Below, in pieces: positions 6,958 to 11,966 of a stretch of 11,966 nucleotides of DNA. The first letter of the stretch is position 1; each line of letters begins with the position of its first letter. A program made the position numbers and the translations under genes. The notes beneath the pieces are model-generated. The model did not search any database. It saw nothing but the letters and a program-made list of their open reading frames with translations, and had not been told where the DNA came from. This DNA is from Chryseobacterium gleum (lineage in GTDB: Bacteria; Bacteroidota; Bacteroidia; Flavobacteriales_D; Sanyastnellaceae): contig CAMDFE010000021.1 of assembly GCA_945897395.1 (NCBI GenBank), positions 1 to 11,966 of the forward strand, given 5' to 3'.

Positions 6958-7682
6958 TAAAAATTATAGCCATTCATGGCTTTTTAGGAAATAATGAAAT
7001 GTGGAAGGAAATTCTTCCTTCCCATTTACCTTTTTCTATTTTCACTCCGCAATTGGCTGGACACGGAAATAACCATTCACTCGCTGCCCCTACGATTGAA
7101 AATTTCGCCGAGCATATTCTGCAACAAATAGAGCCAATGGATTCCGACGAATACATCTGGATCGGACATTCCATGGGCGGATATGTGGCAGCGCATCTGG
7201 CTAAAACATTTGCTGATAAAACAAAAGCACTCGCATTTTTTCATTCAACCGCAGATGCCGACAACGATTTAAAAAAACAAGACCGCCTTCGCGCTATTGA
7301 AGCTGCTGAAAAGCACAAAGAACTATATGCAACCAATCTTATAGACGGGTTGTTTCACTCTGCCGATGAACACCGACTTGCTATAAACGAGCAACTCGAA
7401 AAAATCGGAAGCATGTCTGCCGAAGGCATTGTTCAAAGTCTACGAGCCATGCGAGAGCGCGAGTCTTCGATTACATTTCTTGAAACAGCTAAATTTCCCA
7501 TTCACTATTTCAGTGGAGCGAACGATAAGGTTCTTTCCATAGAAAAAATGAAGACCGAATGGTCCGTTCTTACTCAAGCCAAAGTCACAATTATTCCTGG
7601 AATCGGACACATGGGGCACATTGAAAATATTTCCGCTGCTAAATCATTTCTAGAAGAAGTTATTTCTCCGTTTGCGTTGTAA
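6954..7682 (+). CDS. Alpha/beta-hydrolase fold protein
   Basis: This is a cytosolic alpha/beta hydrolase of 242 residues; substrate unknown, probably an ester or thioester. Visible features are the oxyanion-side HGFLGNNEMW (8-17), the nucleophile elbow GHSMGG (71-76, Ser73), an acid in SGANDKVLS (187-195, Asp191) and a histidine in IGHMGHIE (217-224, His219 most likely). A lid-like insertion rich in helices lies at about 100-175. The catalytic triad therefore looks intact. I chose the GTG at 6954, which overlaps the DUF2147 stop as GTGA and starts the protein at the first beta strand (IKIIAIHG). The longer TTG start at 6912 lies within DUF2147 coding sequence and adds no conserved residues. 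No secretion signal is present. The overlap suggests translational coupling with DUF2147. Confidence 0.85.
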   Translation: MIKIIAIHGFLGNNEMWKEILPSHLPFSIFTPQLAGHGNNHSLAAPTIENFAEHILQQIEPMDSDEYIWIGHSMGGYVAAHLAKTFADKTKALAFFHSTADADNDLKKQDRLRAIEAAEKHKELYATNLIDGLFHSADEHRLAINEQLEKIGSMSAEGIVQSLRAMRERESSITFLETAKFPIHYFSGANDKVLSIEKMKTEWSVLTQAKVTIIPGIGHMGHIENISAAKSFLEEVISPFAL

Positions 7683-7703
7683 ATTCACTACAAACTAACT
7701 TCT

Positions 7704-7711
7704 CAATTTTG
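7704..7711 (+). promoter_or_regulatory. Possible -7 box ahead of the SRAP remnant and dnaE2-like gene
   Basis: CAATTTTG differs from TAnnTTTG at the first base only. It is followed by CGCC... and the ATG of the SRAP remnant four bases later, the same short-leader layout as nadC and the M15 gene. The nearest TTG upstream (7677-7679) is 24 bases away, slightly beyond the usual spacer, so support is modest. If real, it is now the likely promoter of the polymerase gene. Confidence 0.35.
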
Positions 7712-7715
7712 CGCC

Positions 7716-7844
7716 ATGTGTGGACGTTACGCCGTAGTTTCTAAAATTGAAGAAATTCAAAAAGCTTTTTTCACCGAGATTAGAAAGGGCGAATCCTGCG
7801 CGAAAAAATGCAGAGAAAACGAAGACCCAACCCTTTTCGATTAA
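7716..7844 (+). pseudogene. 5' remnant of an SRAP (YedK/HMCES-type) abasic-site protein gene
   Basis: This 42-codon ORF starts MCGRYAVVSKIEEIQKAFF and ends at a TAA at 7842. The start matches the SRAP family signature MCGRY, with the catalytic Cys2 that, once the Met is removed, forms a covalent link with abasic sites in single-stranded DNA. The K-IEEIQKAF stretch fits the next family helix. After about residue 19 the sequence no longer resembles SRAP, and the asparagine, glutamate and histidine needed later in the ~200-residue domain are absent. I found no continuation in the other two frames before the polymerase starts. The last 37 bases overlap the dnaE2-like ORF in another frame. The simplest reading is a deletion that removed most of SRAP. 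A small functional peptide or a leader ORF for the polymerase cannot be excluded. Confidence 0.6.
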
Positions 7845-10795
7845 CCTTGCTGAACACCCATTCGTATTACAGCATGCGCTACGGAATATTAACCGTAGAA
7901 AACCTCATTGAATTCGCTGTGAAAAACGAATCGGAATTCGCTTCGCTCACAGAAATAAATTCAACAACAACGCTTCACGACTTTCTTCGACTTTCGAAAA
8001 AAAATAACATTCGTCCCCTCTGGGGAATCGACTTCCGAAACAATGCTCAGCAAGTGTATGTGTCTTATGCGAAAAACACCGCCGGAGTGAATGAACTCGC
8101 TACGTTCCTTTCAGAACATCTTCATGAGAAAAAAGAATTCGAAACACGAGCTCCTCAATGGAAACATTGCGTGACGATTTATCCGTTTGAAAATTTTAAA
8201 AAGAATTCATTCAAATTGAATGAACATGAATACCTCGGTGTGACTTCGGCAGACCTTCCAATATTCGAACGAAGCGAATGGTCTAGGCAGCGAGAAAAAG
8301 CACTCGCCTTTCAAACTTCAACCTTTCAAACACAGCGTCATTTCAACATGCATCAACTGCTCAGAAGCATTGAAAACAATATCCTGTTAAGCAGACTTCA
8401 ACCTTCACAACATGGCAAAAGACGAGATGTTTTTCTTTCTCGAAGTGAATTCGAATCGCAATTCGAGGGTGCGCCTGATCTTATTGAAAATACCATTCAA
8501 TTTTCAGAAAATTATTGTTGGAAGGAAGAAGTCAATCATAGCGTTTCAAAAAATCAAAATACATTTACTGGAAGCCTGAAGGAAGATGTTGCATTACTTC
8601 GTCAGCTCACTCAAGAAGGACTGTCCTACCGATACGGAAACGAACCGAACAATCATTCGGTTATTCAAGAGCGTATTCAAAAAGAACTCGAAATAATTGA
8701 ACAGAAAAATTTCGTTTCCTATTTCCTACTCAATTGGGACATTACGCAATTCGCAAGAAACAAAGGGTTTTACTATGTTGGTAGAGGAAGCGGTGCCAAT
8801 AGCGTAATAGCATACGTCCTTCGAATTACTGACGTCGATCCCATTGAATTGGATTTGTACTTCGAGCGATTCATTAATCTATACCGACAAAACCCGCCTG
8901 ATTTCGACATTGATTTTTCTTGGACCGACAGGGAAGAAATTACAGAATACATTTTCGAAAGGTTTCAAAATGTAGCCCTGCTCGGGGCGTACAACACTTT
9001 TCAATACAAAGCGGTGGTTCGTGAATTGGGAAAAGTATTCGGACTTCCAGTAGAAGAAATTGAATTGCTAAGCGGCGGGAAATTCAATCCGAATACACTC
9101 GATAAAAATCAGCAGAATGTCATGCGATATGCCTCATTCCTGCAAGATTTTCCGAACAGCCTAAGTATTCACTCTTGCGGAATTCTTATTTCGAATGAAC
9201 CCATTCACAATTATTCAGCAACTTTCCTTCCTCCGAAAGGACATCCAACCGTGATGTTCGACATGGTTGTGGCGGAAGACATTGGTCTTCACAAATTCGA
9301 CATCCTTTCACAACGCGGATTAGCGAAGATCAAAGAAGCGGTTCAGTTAGTGAAAGAAAGATATCCGGAAAGAAAAATAGATCTTCACAATGTTGCACCG
9401 CTCAAGCAAGACGAGCGCATCAAAGATTTGCTTCGCAACGCGAAAGCCATCGGATGCTTCTATGTTGAATCTCCCGCTATGCGCATGCTGCTTACGAAGC
9501 TTCAAGTAGATGATTACTTAGGGCTTGTTGCCGCAAGCTCTGTTATTCGTCCGGGAGTTAGTAGCAGCGGTATGATGAAAGAATTCATTCACCGACATCG
9601 CGACCCAAAAGCGAGAGAGCGCGCGCATCCGCAATTACTTGCCATCATGCCTGAAACATACGGAGTCATGGTTTATCAGGAAGACGTGATTAAAGTGGGA
9701 CACTTTTTCGGTGGGCTCGCGCTTGCAGAAGCCGATGTGCTGCGAAGAGGTATGAGCGGAAAGTTTCGTGGAAGGGAAGAGTTCGAACGCACCAAAGAAT
9801 CGTTTTTCGAAAAAGCAATTTCGAAAGGAAATGCCTTCAGCGACGTTGCTGAAATTTGGAGACAGATTGAAAGCTTCGCTGGGTATGCCTTTGCGAAAGG
9901 CCACAGCGCGAGCTACGCGGTTGAGAGTTATCAGAGTTTATTTCTGAAAGCCTACTACCCGATTGAATACATGACGGCTACTCTGAATAACTTTGGCGGT
10001 TTTTACGACACCGAAATTTATGTCTTGGAAGCCATGAAGCACGGCGCAAAAATTTCCGCTCCTTGCATTTGGGAAAGCGAAGCGACGTGCGTCTTACATG
10101 GCAATGAAATTATTTTAGGATTCGGATTGGTAAAAAGTTTAGAAACCAACACTATGATTCGCATTCTTAAACTTCGTCAAAACGAAGGCATTCGTAGCAT
10201 TGCGCAACTCATGGATCAGGCGCATGTTTCAATTGAACAAATGAGTCTGCTCATTCGCATTGGTGCTTGCCGGAAATTCAACAAACCGAAAAAAGATTTG
10301 TTATGGGAAACGCACTTTCACGGGAATCCAGATAAGCTCGAAACAGGTCCCTCTCTTTTCGAAGAGCCCGAAAAGAATTTAACGTTGCCTAAATTTCAAG
10401 ACGATTGGTTGGAAACGGCATTTGACGAAATGGAGCTCATAGGGTTTCCGCTTTGCTCTCCCTTTGAATTAGCCGATGAAGAATTAACGGTTACGGAAGT
10501 TGCTTCGCAACTTCCTTTCCACCTAAACAAAAAAATTTCTGCGGTAGGTTATCTGGTGAATGTGAAGAAGACGCGAACGAGTAAAGGTGAACTCATGGGC
10601 TTCGGGACGTTCTTAGACAAAGACCTTCAGTTCTTCGACACGGTGCATTTCCCCAATAGTTCATCGTTTGGAAACTTCCGTGGTAGAGGTATATATAAGA
10701 TCAGCGGAACAGTGCTGGAAGAGTTCGGCGCCTATTCAATTGAATGCACAGAACTTGAAAAAATCCCCTTCAAAAAAGATCCGAGATACATTTAA
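7808..10795 (+). CDS. DnaE2/ImuC-like DNA polymerase III alpha subunit (probably translesion)
   Basis: This is a C-family DNA polymerase of 995 residues, shorter than replicative DnaE (about 1160 in E. coli, longer in Bacteroidota) and matching the DnaE2/ImuC class associated with damage tolerance. Palm motifs are intact: YYVGRGSGANSVIAYVLRI (322-340), PDFDIDF (364-370; catalytic D367, D369) and HKFDIL (495-500; D498). Also present are MVYQEDVIKVG (621-631), LRRGMSGK (645-652) and FAGYAFAKGHSASYAVESYQ (690-709). A helix-hairpin-helix lies near 794-822 and an OB fold near 907-978. The C-terminal tau-binding domain is missing. The PHP domain is degenerate (N16-T-H18; TEI at 48-50 where TDH is expected), so proofreading is unlikely. 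The start is uncertain: ATG 7808 adds a basic 13-residue extension, whereas TTG 7847 (LLNTHSYYSMRYG) matches the usual family N-terminus and lies 2 bases after the SRAP-remnant stop. Confidence 0.9.
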   Translation: MQRKRRPNPFRLTLLNTHSYYSMRYGILTVENLIEFAVKNESEFASLTEINSTTTLHDFLRLSKKNNIRPLWGIDFRNNAQQVYVSYAKNTAGVNELATFLSEHLHEKKEFETRAPQWKHCVTIYPFENFKKNSFKLNEHEYLGVTSADLPIFERSEWSRQREKALAFQTSTFQTQRHFNMHQLLRSIENNILLSRLQPSQHGKRRDVFLSRSEFESQFEGAPDLIENTIQFSENYCWKEEVNHSVSKNQNTFTGSLKEDVALLRQLTQEGLSYRYGNEPNNHSVIQERIQKELEIIEQKNFVSYFLLNWDITQFARNKGFYYVGRGSGANSVIAYVLRITDVDPIELDLYFERFINLYRQNPPDFDIDFSWTDREEITEYIFERFQNVALLGAYNTFQYKAVVRELGKVFGLPVEEIELLSGGKFNPNTLDKNQQNVMRYASFLQDFPNSLSIHSCGILISNEPIHNYSATFLPPKGHPTVMFDMVVAEDIGLHKFDILSQRGLAKIKEAVQLVKERYPERKIDLHNVAPLKQDERIKDLLRNAKAIGCFYVESPAMRMLLTKLQVDDYLGLVAASSVIRPGVSSSGMMKEFIHRHRDPKARERAHPQLLAIMPETYGVMVYQEDVIKVGHFFGGLALAEADVLRRGMSGKFRGREEFERTKESFFEKAISKGNAFSDVAEIWRQIESFAGYAFAKGHSASYAVESYQSLFLKAYYPIEYMTATLNNFGGFYDTEIYVLEAMKHGAKISAPCIWESEATCVLHGNEIILGFGLVKSLETNTMIRILKLRQNEGIRSIAQLMDQAHVSIEQMSLLIRIGACRKFNKPKKDLLWETHFHGNPDKLETGPSLFEEPEKNLTLPKFQDDWLETAFDEMELIGFPLCSPFELADEELTVTEVASQLPFHLNKKISAVGYLVNVKKTRTSKGELMGFGTFLDKDLQFFDTVHFPNSSSFGNFRGRGIYKISGTVLEEFGAYSIECTELEKIPFKKDPRYI

Positions 10796-10906
10796 AGAAG
10801 TTCTATCAACCACGACATCTGAATAACTCCATTATGTGGTGAAAAAATTCTTGGGCAATTCTTTCCAAATTTGAACGTTACAATAAACACACAGATTCGA
10901 AAAATT
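10796..10906. other. Spacer between the polymerase gene and the exbB-like gene, with weak promoter candidate
   Basis: In this 111-base gap I see no ORF and no convincing terminator. CAAATTTG at 10866-10873 is one mismatch from the TAnnTTTG -7 box on the plus strand and would place transcription start near 10880, about 27 bases before the exbB-like ATG. No good -33 element is visible: the TTG at 10851 gives a spacer of only 12. ACCAC (10809-10813) and GTGGT (10836-10840) are inverted copies with a 22-base loop, too weak to call. Confidence 0.3.
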
Positions 10907-11575
10907 ATGGAGTCAGCTATTCTATTTCTTCAAGCACCCGTTGCTGAAAGTTCTGATAAACTATCAATCACAGACTTAGTTCTTAAAGGTTGGTACATAT
11001 ACATTCCGCTTTTAATCATGAGCGTAGTTACCATTTACGTCTTCGTTGAAAGATGGCTAACTGTTGCGAAGGCGAACAAAGAAGATTCGAACTTCATGAC
11101 CAACATTAAGCAATACATCAATCAAGGGAAATTGGATTCTGCTAAAAACCTTTGCGCCACAACCAACACTCCGGTTGCACGAATGATTGGAAAAGGAATT
11201 GTGCGCATTGGCAAACCTCTTGAGGACATCAAAGGTGCCATTGAGAATTCCGGGAAATTAGAAATTTCTAATCTAGAAAAAAATACACCCATACTTGCCA
11301 TCATCGCATCTATTGCGCCGATGTTCGGATTCCTAGGAACGGTGATCGGAGTTATTACAATCTTCCACGACATTTCAAACGTAGGTAAAATTGAAATCGG
11401 AGTAGTGTCACAAGGTCTTTACATTAAAATGATTTCTTCCGCTGCCGGACTGGTTGTGGGTATGTTGGCATATGTAGCATACAACACATTGGTAACGCGC
11501 ATTGGCAGATTGGTAAACACTATGGAATCACACGCCGTAGAATTTGTAGACATTCTTGACGAACCCATGAACTAA
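10907..11575 (+). CDS. MotA/TolQ/ExbB proton channel family protein
   Basis: This is a 222-residue inner-membrane subunit of an ExbB/TolQ-type proton channel, which with ExbD/TolR converts proton motive force into work on TonB-dependent transport or envelope integrity. Three membrane segments are visible: about 30-47 (IYIPLLIMSVVTIYVFVERW region), 127-152 and 174-195. Segment two carries the family core APMFGFLGTVIGVITIF (137-153). The long cytoplasmic region between segments one and two (about 50-125) is as expected. I chose ATG 10907, giving MESAILFLQAP. The upstream TTG at 10871 falls within the candidate -7 box and is unlikely. The exbD-like gene begins 11 bases downstream. Whether the pair serves TonB or Tol cannot be decided, because tonB, tolB or pal are not in the window. 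Confidence 0.93.
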   Translation: MESAILFLQAPVAESSDKLSITDLVLKGWYIYIPLLIMSVVTIYVFVERWLTVAKANKEDSNFMTNIKQYINQGKLDSAKNLCATTNTPVARMIGKGIVRIGKPLEDIKGAIENSGKLEISNLEKNTPILAIIASIAPMFGFLGTVIGVITIFHDISNVGKIEIGVVSQGLYIKMISSAAGLVVGMLAYVAYNTLVTRIGRLVNTMESHAVEFVDILDEPMN

Positions 11576-11576
11576 T

Positions 11577-11582
11577 AGGAGG
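11577..11582 (+). promoter_or_regulatory. Strong Shine-Dalgarno site before the exbD-like gene
   Basis: AGGAGG lies 4 bases before the ATG at 11587 and directly after the exbB-like stop. A perfect anti-16S match is unusual in Bacteroidota, where most genes lack it, and none of the other starts in this window has one. It fixes the start of the exbD-like gene. Confidence 0.7.
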
Positions 11583-11586
11583 CAAC

Positions 11587-11966
11587 ATGAACTTCGGAAG
11601 AAAACACAAAGTACATATAGAGTCTGGCATGTCCACACTCTCTGACATCATCTTCATGTTACTTATATTTTTCATCATTGCGAGTGCGGGTGCCGTGCAG
11701 GAATTGTCTGCACAAATCGACAAGCCACAAGCAGGAAATGGAAAAGAAAATCCAGCAGGAATATCTGTAACCATTACAAAAGACATGGCCTACAGTCTAG
11801 ACGAGGTTGTATCTGAAAAAGAAATAATCTTGAATCAAATTCAAGAAAAGTTGAATAGTTCAGAGGACAAGCGTGTTTTATTGCGCGTAGACAAAGCAGT
11901 TCCAACGGGTGAAACCATTGAAGTGTTTTCACGCATTCAACAAATGGGAGGAACACCGTTCATTGC
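11587..11966 (+). CDS. ExbD/TolR family protein (3' end outside window)
   Basis: This is the partner of the ExbB-type channel subunit; it has one membrane helix and a periplasmic domain. About 126 codons are present and the frame is open at the right edge. The N-terminus MNFGRKHKVHIESGMSTLSDIIFMLLIFFIIAS has the short basic cytoplasmic tail and the essential membrane aspartate (D20, in TLSDIIFMLLIFF), equivalent to the proton-pathway Asp of ExbD/TolR. The periplasmic part contains LLRVDKAVPTGETIEVFSRI (98-117), matching the family's 'I.aD..v.y..vv.v...' strand-helix pattern. The start follows a perfect AGGAGG. It is 11 bases after the exbB-like stop, so it belongs to the same operon, which probably continues beyond the window, often with a second exbD and tonB. 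Confidence 0.93.
   Translation, partial: MNFGRKHKVHIESGMSTLSDIIFMLLIFFIIASAGAVQELSAQIDKPQAGNGKENPAGISVTITKDMAYSLDEVVSEKEIILNQIQEKLNSSEDKRVLLRVDKAVPTGETIEVFSRIQQMGGTPFI

Noticed and set aside
10871..10906. TTG start giving a longer exbB-like protein
   Set aside because: The codon is part of the candidate -7 box, and the added residues are not typical of the family; ATG at 10907 is preferred.
1..11966. CRISPR array, toxin-antitoxin pair, integrase or defence island
   Set aside because: No regularly spaced repeats, no recombinase or defence-type protein motif and no flanking direct repeats were seen; the genes are mostly core functions.

Overview
The window looks like a chromosomal stretch of a Bacteroidota bacterium, probably Flavobacteriales. 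The reasons are promoters of the Bacteroidota type (a -7 box close to TAnnTTTG), a flavobacterial IF-2 N-terminus, and a non-replicative DnaE-type polymerase next to an SRAP (YedK/HMCES) sequence. Genes are densely packed with 4-base overlaps and short leaders. I see no insertion sequence, tRNA, rRNA, CRISPR array, integrase or prophage gene.

Layout. Positions 1-2483 (minus strand) hold the classic rimP-nusA-infB cluster, with infB running off the left edge. Its promoter lies in a 169-bp divergent spacer shared with purD. The rimP leader carries a hairpin followed by eight T, shaped like an intrinsic terminator and ending 4 nt before the rimP start codon. Next come purD (plus) and a secreted M15 D,D-carboxypeptidase-like gene (minus), whose 3' ends overlap by 14 bp. 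The peptidase gene is divergent from nadC across only 47 bp, where the two promoters appear to interleave. nadC overlaps a YihY-family membrane protein gene by 4 bp. A secreted DUF2147 protein and an alpha/beta hydrolase follow, the latter starting at a GTG inside the former's stop region.

Positions 7716-10795 are the most unusual part. A 42-codon ORF begins with the SRAP signature MCGRY and contains about 19 SRAP-like residues before diverging. It overlaps, in another frame, the start of a DnaE2/ImuC-like DNA polymerase alpha subunit. It looks like a decayed SRAP gene whose 5' end and promoter are now attached to the polymerase gene; no dinB, imuA or imuB lies beside it. The right end holds an ExbB/TolQ-type gene and the start of an ExbD/TolR-type gene, a proton-motive-force transducing pair.

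Most of the window is ordinary core metabolism and information processing. I did not find a clear new multi-gene system. The points most worth checking are the SRAP remnant fused to dnaE2, the terminator-like hairpin in the rimP leader, and the interleaved nadC/peptidase promoters.
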